Part shown: positions 8,394-16,172 of the stretch, piece after piece
Numbering within the stretch: the stretch's first letter is position 1
Layout: each line of letters begins with the position of its first letter
Source of the DNA: Rhodomicrobium sp. R_RK_3
Lineage (GTDB): Bacteria; Pseudomonadota; Alphaproteobacteria; Rhizobiales; Rhodomicrobiaceae
NCBI RefSeq assembly: GCF_002198715.1
Contig: NZ_MWLK01000038.1
Coordinates: forward strand, 1-64,000
Direction: 5' to 3'
Length of the DNA: 64,000 nucleotides
Notes under the pieces: model-generated
The model's input: the letters and a program-made list of their open reading frames with translations, nothing else
Told to the model about the DNA's origin: nothing
The model's database searches: none
Position numbers and translations under genes: made by a program

Positions 8394-9443
8394 CTAGCTG
8401 CTGGGCTGGGTGAACTTGTCGAAATGGATGTTGAACGGCTCGACGCCGGCCATCTGCAGGACCGGCAGCACCGCGTCGATCATCGCGGGAGGACCGCAGG
8501 CATAGGCGTCGATCTCGCCGCCGAGCTGCGCCGTGGCGAGATAGCGGCGCACGGTCTCGTGGATGAAGCCGCGCTCGCCATGCCAGCCCTCGGGCGGGGC
8601 ATCGGAAAGCGCGGGGATGAAGCGGAAGTCGTCGAGGCCGCGCGCAATGGCGGCGAATTCTTCGAGGTAGAACAGGTCGGCGGCGGTGCGCGCGCCGTAG
8701 AAGAAGCGGACGGGGCGCTGCTCGCCGCTCTCGATATGGTCGGCGAGCATCGACCAGAGCGGCGACATGCCCGAGCCGCCGCCGATCAGCAGCATCGGAC
8801 CGGGCCGCGCCTCGCGGCGGAAGCAGGTGCCGTAGGGGCCTTTGGCGGTGAGCCGGTCGCCGGGTTTCAGGCCGCCGTCGAGGCGCGCGGAAAAGGCGCC
8901 ATCCGGGTATTTCTTGATGATGAAGCTCAGCACTTCGGGCGAACTCGGCGCACTCGACATGGAGAAGGAGCGCGTGATCGCGGGCGTGTCCCCGGTCGCG
9001 GGAATGGTCAGATCGACATACTGCCCCGCCCAGAACTTTAGCGGTGCTTCAATAGCGACTTCCAAGAGCCGGATGTCCTGCGTCAGCGGCGACACCGCGC
9101 GCACTTCCGCCTCGTATGAGCGCACCGGGATCGAGCGGCGCAGCAGATCCTCGTCGAAATTCAGCAGCTCGACGATCAGATCGCTATAGGCGTGCGTCCG
9201 GCACAGGAGCACGTGATCCGTCTCCTTCTCGTAATCCGGCAGCGCAAAGGTCGAATATTTCATCAGCTCGATGTCGCCCTCGACGAGCAGCGACTTGCAG
9301 CTTCCGCACTGGCCCTCCTTGCAGCCATGCATCAGCGCGATGCCCTGGCGGAAGGCGGCTTCCAGCACGGTTTCGCCCTCCTCGACATCCATCTCGATGC
9401 CGACCGGTTCCAGCCTGACCGTGTGCATGTGCTTGAGCGGCAT
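8394..9443 (-). CDS. prmB: propane monooxygenase reductase
   Basis: A 349-aa NAD(P)H oxidoreductase that passes electrons to the hydroxylase. The N-terminal plant-type [2Fe-2S] domain has Cys41, Cys46, Cys49 and Cys81 (GCKEGQCGSC). The FAD-binding motif RSFSMSS starts at residue 158 and the nucleotide site is LLIGGGSGMSPLW near 218. GGAAGG precedes ATG 9443. The gene is separated from prmA by 74 bp that hold a strong hairpin, the largest gap between prmA and the end of the operon, which would let hydroxylase message exceed reductase message. Confidence 0.94.
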   Translation of the reverse strand: MPLKHMHTVRLEPVGIEMDVEEGETVLEAAFRQGIALMHGCKEGQCGSCKSLLVEGDIELMKYSTFALPDYEKETDHVLLCRTHAYSDLIVELLNFDEDLLRRSIPVRSYEAEVRAVSPLTQDIRLLEVAIEAPLKFWAGQYVDLTIPATGDTPAITRSFSMSSAPSSPEVLSFIIKKYPDGAFSARLDGGLKPGDRLTAKGPYGTCFRREARPGPMLLIGGGSGMSPLWSMLADHIESGEQRPVRFFYGARTAADLFYLEEFAAIARGLDDFRFIPALSDAPPEGWHGERGFIHETVRRYLATAQLGGEIDAYACGPPAMIDAVLPVLQMAGVEPFNIHFDKFTQPSS

Positions 9444-9478
9444 TCAGGACAGCCTTCCAACCAGAGCAGGAACCGGCG

Positions 9479-9508
9479 TTTGCGGGGAGCGCCCGTGCCC
9501 CCCGCAAA
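9479..9508 (-). terminator. intercistronic hairpin between prmA and prmB
   Basis: TTTGCGGGG (9479-9487) and CCCCGCAAA (9500-9508) form a perfect 9-bp stem with a 12-nt loop, starting 9 nt after the prmA stop. It lacks a T-tract, so it is better read as a message-stabilising or attenuating element than as a full terminator. Confidence 0.6.
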
Positions 9509-9517
9509 GCTTTCGCG

Positions 9518-11182
9518 TCAGATCGGCCGCATCGTGAAGCCCTTGCGGTATTCGGCGACGGCTTTCTCCCGGTCCTCGGGGCTCAAGGCGCGGATGCCGC
9601 GCAAGGGGCTCGCCAGCGTGTTGCCGCGCACATGGTCGAGCGTCCACATCTCCTTGTCGTCGAAGCGCAGATGCGGCTGCGGCACCAGCGTCTTGCCGTC
9701 GGGGCGGACGAAGCCGAGATCCTTGATGGCGTCGGCGAGGTCCCAGCCGTGGTAGCAGTCCTCCCATTCGCGCCGGCCGCTGAAGCGGCCCATGGCGGGC
9801 GTCGGGCGGCCCTCATACTCGGCGCCGAAGGCGACCTTATGCGTCCAGCGGCACTGGTCGGAGCAATAGGTGTAGAGCTTGCCGTCGACTTCGTCGGTGC
9901 ACATGTCCTCGCGGATCAGGCAGGGCACCATGCAGCTCCAGCAGCGATGCGGGTAGACATAGCCGCAATCGGTGTTGAACAGGATGTTCTGCTCGCCGGG
10001 ATGGCTGAGCTTCTCATACCATTTCCAGAAGGCGCCGAACTCGTTGTACCAGCCCGGATATTTGTGCTCGAACCACTCGAAGTCCTTCTCGGTCTGGGCC
10101 TCGATGCGCCAGAAATTCACCGGCCAGCCGACCGCGAAGAACTGCGCGGTCTTGTGGACGTAATTCTTCTTCACCAGCCGGTCCCAGGCCGCCGCGACGT
10201 CATCGTGATGGATCTTGATGCCGTATTTCTCCAGCGGCAGCATGTAGGTGCGGTAGTAGTCCTCATAGATCCAGCGATGCCACAGCTCGCTATAGGACTC
10301 CTTGCTTTTGTCGCGGTTGGTGGTGCCGTATTCGATGAAGGTGCCGATGGCGGCGTCGACGATGGCGTGGTTCTGCCAGAAGGCGTATCTCAGGTCGCGC
10401 TCGAGCAACTGATGGTTGGAAGGGTCGTTGATCATCGCCATCAGCATCGAATGGCCGTTGCCGATATGGCGGGATTCATCCGACTGCACCGACAGGAACA
10501 CCGTCGGCAGCGCGTAGTCGCCATTGCGGGCGGCCTCTGACGGCATGGCGACGAACAGCGTGTTGGTGAAGGCCGTTTCCGCGACCACTGTGAGGTAGAC
10601 ATTCGCCGCCGTGATGGCGTCGCCGGTCAAAAAGCCTTCGGCGAACTGGCGGCCGATGGTGGTCGCGTAGCACTTGCCGAAAGCGGCCTCGGTGATGTCG
10701 AAGCCGGCCGGATCGATGTAGTTCTCCATGTACCATTTCTTGAGGTTCATCTGGATGGTGGAGTGCCGGAACTCGTCGACCATCTGCATGGTGAAGCCGG
10801 TGCGCAGCTCCTCGCCGGGGGCGAGCCGCCCGACCATCGCCATCGAGCGCGCCGCCGAAATCTCCGGGAAGGGGATGATGGCGAGGAAGAGCTTCATCCA
10901 CTCGACCCAGCGCGGCTCGACATTGCGGAACATATCGCCGCGCAGCGCTGCATCGAGCGCGCCATAGACGCGGTTGTCCTTTTCCTCCTGCATCGGGAAA
11001 TAGGAGCGAAGCACCTGCTTCATCGGGTCTTTCGGGACTTTGGAAATCTTGTAGTCCGTGGGGAAGGTCATCGCCTCCTGGACATAGCTCGGCGTCCAGC
11101 CGAGATCGGCGACGCGGCTCGCGGCCTCACCGATGGAGATGCCCTTCTGCGCGGTGATCTTGTTCAGGGTCATGGGTGCCAT
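9518..11182 (-). CDS. prmA: propane monooxygenase hydroxylase, alpha (large) subunit
   Basis: A 554-aa catalytic subunit of a soluble diiron monooxygenase. All six iron ligands can be placed: Glu107, Glu137 and His140 (DEFRH), Glu202, Glu236 and His239 (DESRH). Their spacings (30, 65 and 34 residues between the Glu ligands) equal those of MmoX. Thr206 aligns with the active-site Thr213 of MmoX, and Gln144 replaces MmoX Cys151, as in non-methane members. ATG 11182 has AAGGAG 9 nt upstream; an in-frame TTG two codons earlier is less likely. The substrate is inferred from gene order prmABCD with ADH and GroEL partners, which is the propane 2-monooxygenase layout. Confidence 0.95.
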   Translation of the reverse strand: MAPMTLNKITAQKGISIGEAASRVADLGWTPSYVQEAMTFPTDYKISKVPKDPMKQVLRSYFPMQEEKDNRVYGALDAALRGDMFRNVEPRWVEWMKLFLAIIPFPEISAARSMAMVGRLAPGEELRTGFTMQMVDEFRHSTIQMNLKKWYMENYIDPAGFDITEAAFGKCYATTIGRQFAEGFLTGDAITAANVYLTVVAETAFTNTLFVAMPSEAARNGDYALPTVFLSVQSDESRHIGNGHSMLMAMINDPSNHQLLERDLRYAFWQNHAIVDAAIGTFIEYGTTNRDKSKESYSELWHRWIYEDYYRTYMLPLEKYGIKIHHDDVAAAWDRLVKKNYVHKTAQFFAVGWPVNFWRIEAQTEKDFEWFEHKYPGWYNEFGAFWKWYEKLSHPGEQNILFNTDCGYVYPHRCWSCMVPCLIREDMCTDEVDGKLYTYCSDQCRWTHKVAFGAEYEGRPTPAMGRFSGRREWEDCYHGWDLADAIKDLGFVRPDGKTLVPQPHLRFDDKEMWTLDHVRGNTLASPLRGIRALSPEDREKAVAEYRKGFTMRPI

Positions 11183-11219
11183 GTTCAAAACTCCTTCAAG
11201 GTCCGACTGCGCGCGGGCC

Positions 11220-11244
11220 GGCTGGAGGAACGAAGGCTCCAGCC
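11220..11244 (-). other. leader hairpin upstream of prmA
   Basis: GGCTGGAG (11220-11227) pairs with CTCCAGCC (11237-11244), an 8-bp stem with a 9-nt loop, ending about 38 nt before the prmA start. It may stabilise the prmA message or affect ribosome access. Confidence 0.45.
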
Positions 11245-11278
11245 CGCTTGGCGCGCGGATTCACGCTGTGTGATGCAT

Positions 11279-11340
11279 GCTACCGTCGGCATGCCCGACC
11301 TCTTCTCGAAGCTCGCACGCTACTGTCGGCGTGCCCGACC
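11279..11340. repeat. two 22-bp direct repeats upstream of prmA
   Basis: Copies at 11279-11300 and 11319-11340 differ at only two positions and are offset by 40 bp. Each contains the hairpin core GTCGGCRTGCCCGAC (5-bp stem, 5-nt loop). They lie between the 93-aa gene and prmA, where they could be RNA-processing or protein-binding sites. Confidence 0.7.
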
Positions 11341-11348
11341 AGCAGGCC

Positions 11349-11630
11349 TCAGCCCGGTTCCGCCCCGCCTTCATCGGAGCGCGGCCGGATCAGCGGCTTG
11401 CCTTCGGCGATGAAGCGCGCACACAAGAGCAGCGCGCCCATCGTGAAGTCCTTGCCGTGCGCCTTCAGCCCGGTATCGGCCACGAGGGCCAGGCGCACGA
11501 AGAAATCGTCCTTTAAGCGATCATCGCTCGTCAGCTCCGGCATCGGCTGGAAACCGGCGGCCGGCGGCGGTGCGTCTGGGGTTGCCGCCGCCGGCGCCAT
11601 TGCAGCCTGCCGGTTCCGTTTATTGCCCAT
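11349..11630 (-). CDS. uncharacterised 93-aa protein of the propane monooxygenase operon
   Basis: A small soluble protein beginning MGNKRNRQAAM. Residues 11-30 are an Ala/Pro-rich linker. The conserved-looking part is PELTSDDRLKDDFFVRLALV and then HGKDFTMGALLLCARFIAEG, predicted helical with one Cys. It starts 11 bp after the 113-aa gene stop and precedes prmA in the same direction, so it is very probably cotranscribed. I do not recognise a family. Its position suggests an accessory role in hydroxylase assembly, stability or regulation. Confidence 0.7.
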   Translation of the reverse strand: MGNKRNRQAAMAPAAATPDAPPPAAGFQPMPELTSDDRLKDDFFVRLALVADTGLKAHGKDFTMGALLLCARFIAEGKPLIRPRSDEGGAEPG

Positions 11631-11641
11631 CCAACTCTCCC

Positions 11642-11983
11642 CTATGCATGGCCCTGGCGCGGATCGCGCGTGGGCGGGGCCGCGCCATCCAATTCGGCCA
11701 GCATCCGGTCCAGCCATTCCCGCTCGACGGCGAATTTCTCGAGCTGCCGCGTGAGCAGCTCGAACTGCTTCGCCAAGCCTTCCGCCGCATCGCGCCGCGC
11801 CTCGGTCGCGTCCGGTGCGCCGGCGAGGCGCTTGGCGTGTTCCGCCTCGAGAGCCAGCCCGATCGACAGGCTCTCGAAATGCCGGCGCTTGGCGTCGATC
11901 TCCATCACCCTGAGAATCAGCCGGTTCCGCTCGGCGATGCGGGCTTCTTCCCGCGCATCGTCTCCGGGCGCGGGCGTCGTCAC
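11642..11983 (-). CDS. uncharacterised 113-aa coiled-coil protein of the propane monooxygenase operon
   Basis: A highly charged protein that looks almost wholly helical (LILRVMEIDAKRRHFESLS, then GLAKQFELLTRQLEKFAVER), with heptad-like spacing of Leu, Phe and Ile that suggests a coiled coil of about 80 residues. It has no signal peptide or Cys. The GTG start at 11983 overlaps the adh stop (GTGA), a translational-coupling arrangement, and the next gene begins 11 bp after its end. Function is unknown; it may be an assembly scaffold or regulatory partner. Confidence 0.72.
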   Translation of the reverse strand: MTTPAPGDDAREEARIAERNRLILRVMEIDAKRRHFESLSIGLALEAEHAKRLAGAPDATEARRDAAEGLAKQFELLTRQLEKFAVEREWLDRMLAELDGAAPPTRDPRQGHA

Positions 11984-13023
11984 GGGATCAGCACCGCTCG
12001 GCCCTTGATGCGGCCGTGATGCAAATCGTGCAGCGCCTCGTTCGCCTCGCTCAGCTTGTATTCGCGCGTCGCCAGATGCACCCGGCCGCGATCGGCCAGC
12101 GCCATCAGCTCAACCAGCTCGGCATAGGTGCCGACCAGATTGCCGACGATGGTCTTTTCCGAGGTGATCATGTCCATGGCCGGCAGGTCGATGCGGCCGC
12201 CATAGCCGACGATGTAATAGGCGCCGCCATTGCGGGTCATGGCGAGGCCGCGCGCGATGGCGTCCCCCTCGCCGACGAAATCGATGACGGCCTCGGCGCC
12301 CTTGCCTTTGGTCAGCTCCATGACGGCCGCAACCGGATCGGCCACGCCATTGATGAGGTGATGCGCCCCGCATTCCTCGGCCAGCTTGAGGGCGTTCTCC
12401 GAGCGGTCCACCACGATGATCTCGGCGGCGCAGAGCGCGCCCAGCACCTGGATGCCGATATGGCCGAGGCCGCCCGCGCCGATGACCACGGCATATTCGC
12501 CGGGCACCAGATGGCGCGAGGCCTTCTTGGCCGCGCGATAGGCGGTCAGCCCGGCATCGGTGTAGGGCGCAACATCCTTCGGCGCGAGGCTGCGGGGCAG
12601 TTTGATCAGCGCACGCTCGCCGGTCAGCAGATATTGCGCATAGCCGCCATTGGCATTGATGCCGGGAAAGCTGCTTTCGGCCGCGTGCATATCGTCGCCG
12701 CGGCGGCAGGCGAGGCAATGGCCGCTCGTCACCAGCGGATGGCAGATGACGGGATCGCCGACGCGCACGCTCGTCACCCCGCGCCCGATGGCCTCGACCC
12801 AGCCGGCATTCTCATGGCCCATGATGTAGGGGAGGGCGATGTCCACCTTGTCGCGCCAGATGCCCTCGACGATGTGCAGGTCCGTCCGGCAGACGCCCGC
12901 GCCGCCGACGCGCACGATGACGTCGGTGGCTTTCTTGATGACGGGATCGGCGACGTCCTCGAACTCCACGAAGCGGTCGGCGGCGAGCTGGGCGTCATAG
13001 CGGTGGAGGACGGCTGCTTTCAT
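11980..13023 (-). CDS. zinc-containing alcohol dehydrogenase of the propane pathway
   Basis: A 347-aa medium-chain dehydrogenase, first gene of the operon. It has the catalytic-zinc Cys in AGVCRTDLHIVEG, GHENAGWVEAIG, and the Rossmann motif VVIGAGGLGHIGIQVLGAL. The lobe that usually carries four structural-zinc cysteines reads GHCLACRRGDDMHAAESSF, with only two Cys. ATG 13023 (MKAAVLHRYDAQ) has GGGAG upstream; a longer frame adds 33 unsupported residues. In the pathway it should oxidise the secondary alcohol (propan-2-ol) to a ketone. A candidate sigma-54 promoter lies about 100 bp upstream. Confidence 0.93.
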   Translation of the reverse strand: MKAAVLHRYDAQLAADRFVEFEDVADPVIKKATDVIVRVGGAGVCRTDLHIVEGIWRDKVDIALPYIMGHENAGWVEAIGRGVTSVRVGDPVICHPLVTSGHCLACRRGDDMHAAESSFPGINANGGYAQYLLTGERALIKLPRSLAPKDVAPYTDAGLTAYRAAKKASRHLVPGEYAVVIGAGGLGHIGIQVLGALCAAEIIVVDRSENALKLAEECGAHHLINGVADPVAAVMELTKGKGAEAVIDFVGEGDAIARGLAMTRNGGAYYIVGYGGRIDLPAMDMITSEKTIVGNLVGTYAELVELMALADRGRVHLATREYKLSEANEALHDLHHGRIKGRAVLIP

Positions 13024-13118
13024 GGCGTCTTCGCTCCCATAAGTATTTTCCGCTATGATGCTCGGGCCTTCCGCTGTTCCCAGTTGAAAGCCCGGCGGCG
13101 TCCGGCTTCGGATGTATT

Positions 13119-13134
13119 CCAAGTTTCATGCCAA
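13119..13134 (-). promoter_or_regulatory. candidate sigma-54 (-24/-12) promoter for the adh-prm operon
   Basis: Minus-strand TTGGCATGAAACTTGG matches the consensus TTGGCACG-N4-TTGC at all defined -24 bases except C7 and ends TTGG instead of TTGC at -12. Spacing is correct. It would start transcription roughly 85 nt before the adh ATG, and the divergent gene encodes a sigma-54 activator. Confidence 0.6.
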
Positions 13135-13186
13135 ATTGAAATGCGCTGAAATATATATGGAATTTTCCGCCTGTGCCGCCGATCAC

Positions 13187-13224
13187 TGTTGTCTTTCGCA
13201 ACAATAGCCGGAACAAACTGTTGC
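13187..13224. promoter_or_regulatory. candidate upstream activator sites (TGTTG inverted repeats)
   Basis: TGTTG (13187-13191) faces CAACA (13199-13203), and GCAACA (13198-13203) faces TGTTGC (13219-13224); AACA (13212-13215) and TGTT (13219-13222) form a further pair. They lie about 50-90 bp upstream of the -24 element, a usual position for enhancer-binding proteins. The rest of 13024-13490 holds no convincing gene. Confidence 0.55.
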
Positions 13225-13490
13225 GTTTCTTCACAGTTATGGAGCAGTGCCAGGGCGCGACCTAGAAGCTGCTGGCCAGCATTCCGCGCGGATGCTACGA
13301 TCATATGCAAGAAACGCATGAAACGCCGCGCAACGGCGATGTCCGCCGGGCCTCACTCCACTCCGGCCTCGGCGCGACCTCGGAAGGAAACGTTCCGCGC
13401 TTCCCCCTTGTTTGTTGGGATCGTTTTTGACGGAAGCGCCTGTGACCATCGTCCAGCGACGGAACCGGCGGCCCCGGTTGGAGGCGCAGC

Positions 13491-15383
13491 ATGGGAATTA
13501 GCGACACGGCGGCTCTCAGGGCCCACGGCATCCTACAGAAGAAGGGCAAGCCCTCGGCCGAGCTGCTGTCCGCCGACATCTATCAGAGCTGGCAGCGCTG
13601 TCTCGCGCTCGGCCTCGATCCGCGCCGACCGCCCGCGCCCCGCATCGCCGAGGCGCCGAAGCTGCAAGCGGCGCGGGAGAAGAGCGGCCTCACGCGCAAG
13701 CTGGCGCTCGCCGAGTTGCATGGGCTGCATGAGCAATTCGCCGGCACCAGCTTCATGATCGCCTTCGCCGATGCCGACTGCCTGCTGCTCGACGTGTTCT
13801 CCGATCCCGATTTCATGACCACCGCCCGCGCCGCCGGTTTGCAGCCGGGCGGCGTCTGGTCGGAAGACGCCTGCGGCACCAACGCGCTCGGCTCAGCCGC
13901 CTTCGACCGGCGGCCGATGATCGTGCACGGCGCGGAGCATTTCTTCGTCAGCCACCTCGATTTGACCTGCATTGCCCATCCGGTGTTCTCGCCCGACGGC
14001 GCGCTGGCCGGCGTGATCGACGCCTCCTCCTATACGCGCTCGCGGCAATATCACACGCAGGTGCTGGTCCGCTTCGCCGCCACCCAGATCGAGAACGGCC
14101 TGTTCCGCGACCGCCACCGCGACGACAGCATCATCGCCTTCCACCACCGCAGCGAATATCTGAACAGCCTCACCGCAGGGCTGCTGGCGCTGCGCTCGGA
14201 TGGCTGCGTCGTCGGCGCGAACAAGGAGGCGCGCAGTTTTCTGCACGGCCGCTCCTTCGCCGAGCCCGCCGAGTTCGAAGCGGTGTTCGCCACCGGCTTC
14301 GACGCTGTCTTCCGCGACCTGCGCCAGCGCTCCCCGGTCCGGCTGAAGGACCGCGCGGGCGCGTCCTTCTTCGCCGTGCTGGACCCGCTGCACCGGCGCG
14401 AGAAGCCGCCGCCAATCGCCATCGGCAAAATCGCGGGCACGGTGAAGCCGGGCTTCGTCGCGGATGACGAGCGCGTCGCCACCATCGTCGCGCGCGTCGA
14501 GGCGGCGGCGGCGCGCAAGCTGCCGATCCTGATCCGGGGCGAGACCGGCACCGGCAAGGAGCTGCTCGCCCGCCATGCCCACACCGCGAGCGGACGCAAG
14601 GGCGCGTTCGTTCCGGTGAATTGCGCCGCGCTCCCCGACAGCCTGATCGAGGCCGAGCTGTTCGGCTATGCCGAGGGCGCATTCACCGGCGCGCGGCGCG
14701 GCGGCTCGCTGGGCCTTGTCTGCGAGGCGGATGGCGGCACGCTGTTCCTCGACGAAATCGGCGACCTGCCGATGCCGCTGCAAGCCGTGCTGCTGCGGCT
14801 GCTCGACGACTGGACCGTGCGCCCGATCGGCGGCCAGCGCCGGACGGTCGACGTGCAACTGGTCTCGGCGACCAACGTCAAGCTCGACGCCGCCATCGCC
14901 GCCGGGCGCTTCCGCTCCGATCTCCTCTACCGTATGAACACGCTCGAAGTGTCCCTGCCGAGCCTTGCCGGGCGCGGCGACATCGAGGCCATTGCCCGCC
15001 ATCTGCTGGCGAGCCACGCGCCGGGCTGCAAGCTCACCCAGGGCGCGGTCGAGCATCTGGCGAGCCATGACTGGCCCGGCAATATCCGCGAGCTGCGCAA
15101 TGAATTGCTGCGCGCCAGCCTCGGCGCCATCGACGGCGTCATCGACCGGCCGCTGATCGAAGCCGCCTGCGAGCGCCGCGCAGCAACGGTGGACCTCAAT
15201 GCGCCGGCCGCCGCCGAGGCCTCGCTGCGCGATCTGCGCAAGGAACGGGTGCGCGCGACGCTCGCCGAGACCGGCGGCAATATCAGCCTAGCGGCCCGCC
15301 GGCTCGGCGTATCTCGCAATACGGTCTACCGCATCATCGGGGCTGGCATCGGCGCTGCGGACGAGCCGGCCGACGCCGGTTAG
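13491..15383 (+). CDS. AcoR-like sigma-54 dependent activator of the monooxygenase operon
   Basis: A 630-aa enhancer-binding protein. Residues 1-60 (SADIYQSWQRCLALGLDP) are the AcoR-type N-terminus. A GAF-like sensor follows (about 65-200, with GGVWSEDACGTNALG). The AAA+ domain has Walker A GETGTGKE at 350 and the sigma-54 contact loop GAFTGA at 396-401, then GGTLFLDEIGDLP. A Fis-type helix-turn-helix (ETGGNISLAARRLGVSRNTV) closes the protein. It is divergent from the adh-prm operon, and regulators of this class (PrmR, MimR) control propane monooxygenase genes elsewhere. The effector probably binds the GAF region. The ATG follows a purine-rich stretch. Confidence 0.94.
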   Translation: MGISDTAALRAHGILQKKGKPSAELLSADIYQSWQRCLALGLDPRRPPAPRIAEAPKLQAAREKSGLTRKLALAELHGLHEQFAGTSFMIAFADADCLLLDVFSDPDFMTTARAAGLQPGGVWSEDACGTNALGSAAFDRRPMIVHGAEHFFVSHLDLTCIAHPVFSPDGALAGVIDASSYTRSRQYHTQVLVRFAATQIENGLFRDRHRDDSIIAFHHRSEYLNSLTAGLLALRSDGCVVGANKEARSFLHGRSFAEPAEFEAVFATGFDAVFRDLRQRSPVRLKDRAGASFFAVLDPLHRREKPPPIAIGKIAGTVKPGFVADDERVATIVARVEAAAARKLPILIRGETGTGKELLARHAHTASGRKGAFVPVNCAALPDSLIEAELFGYAEGAFTGARRGGSLGLVCEADGGTLFLDEIGDLPMPLQAVLLRLLDDWTVRPIGGQRRTVDVQLVSATNVKLDAAIAAGRFRSDLLYRMNTLEVSLPSLAGRGDIEAIARHLLASHAPGCKLTQGAVEHLASHDWPGNIRELRNELLRASLGAIDGVIDRPLIEAACERRAATVDLNAPAAAEASLRDLRKERVRATLAETGGNISLAARRLGVSRNTVYRIIGAGIGAADEPADAG

Positions 15384-15459
15384 CAACTTCGGCCAGGAAC
15401 TTGACTGCAACTCCAAGTGTTCTCCATAACCTGTCAACCCGCGTCTTGGGAGATCGGAA

Positions 15460-15846
15460 TTGCAGCAGACCGCACAGAGCCTTACCGGATATCGCTTTCT
15501 CGTCATCGAAGACGAGATGGTCCAGGCGCTGCGCACGGGCGAGATGCTGTCTGAAATGGGCGGCACCGTCAGCACCATCGCCTACGGCTACGAGCAGGCG
15601 CGCCAGGCGCTCGACCGCGACAATTTCGACTGCGCCATCCTGGATATCAATCTCAACGGCACGCTGACCTTTCCGATCGCCTCGCGTCTGCGCAGCCAGG
15701 GCACGCCCTTCGTGTTCTGCACCGCCTATGGCGCCGGCCTCGAAGTCTACCCGGATGCGGCCGAAACGCCTTGCGTCAACAAGCCGGTCAAGCCGGAAGA
15801 GCTGCGCGATGCGGTTCTCGCCGCGCTGCATGGCGGCAAGCGCTAA
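15460..15846 (+). CDS. single-domain response regulator
   Basis: A 128-aa stand-alone receiver. Acidic pocket Glu17/Asp18 (FLVIEDEMV), phosphoacceptor Asp62 (CAILDINLNG), Thr88 (FCTAY) and Lys108 (CVNKPVKPEE) are all present. There is no output domain, so it must signal by protein contact or act as a phosphate sink. The start is TTG 15460, chosen because GGGAG lies 7 nt upstream and no in-frame ATG exists before the receiver core. It follows the sigma-54 activator by 76 bp in the same direction. Similar receivers are common in Rhizobiales beside HWE kinases; one such kinase lies 8 kb downstream. Confidence 0.88.
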   Translation: MQQTAQSLTGYRFLVIEDEMVQALRTGEMLSEMGGTVSTIAYGYEQARQALDRDNFDCAILDINLNGTLTFPIASRLRSQGTPFVFCTAYGAGLEVYPDAAETPCVNKPVKPEELRDAVLAALHGGKR

Positions 15847-15926
15847 TTCCTATCTTTTAGATTTGAAGCAAACTGCGCCGAACCCAACGGCGTTGCTGGG
15901 CGTTGCCTCTGTTTAAGGAGGCCACC

Positions 15927-16103
15927 ATGCCACGAGAACTCATCGATACCGGCACCGACAAGCGCTATGTGCGGCGCAATGAAAAGGGCCAGTTCAAGGA
16001 AAGCGACGATGTCGGCAAGTCGCTCGCCGCCGACCGCCGCCAGCATGCCAAGACCGTCAGCAAGAAAGGCGAGGGCGACAAGGGCGACCGCAAGGCGAAG
16101 TAA
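15927..16103 (+). CDS. small conserved basic protein, 58 aa
   Basis: A very hydrophilic protein beginning MPRELIDTGTDKRYVRR, with a Lys/Gly/Asp-rich tail. The segment RRNEKGQFKESDDVGKSLAADRRQ is recognisable in many small proteobacterial proteins of unknown function. An AAGGAGG Shine-Dalgarno is ideally placed before ATG 15927, which is preferred over a longer frame starting at 15903. No signal peptide is seen, and the composition suggests an unfolded or nucleic-acid-associated protein. It is probably expressed as its own unit. Confidence 0.75.
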   Translation: MPRELIDTGTDKRYVRRNEKGQFKESDDVGKSLAADRRQHAKTVSKKGEGDKGDRKAK

Positions 16104-16172
16104 AGCCAAGCGCAGGGACGGCGAGCCGTACCATGCGCTGGTCGGCAGCGGCTAGTACCGCCGGCCGCGTTT

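Noticed and set aside
13189-13758. A 189-codon plus-strand frame covering the divergent promoter region
   Set aside because: It overlaps the activator sites and the start of the sigma-54 activator in another frame, is Arg/Ser/Ala-rich and lacks a ribosome-binding site.
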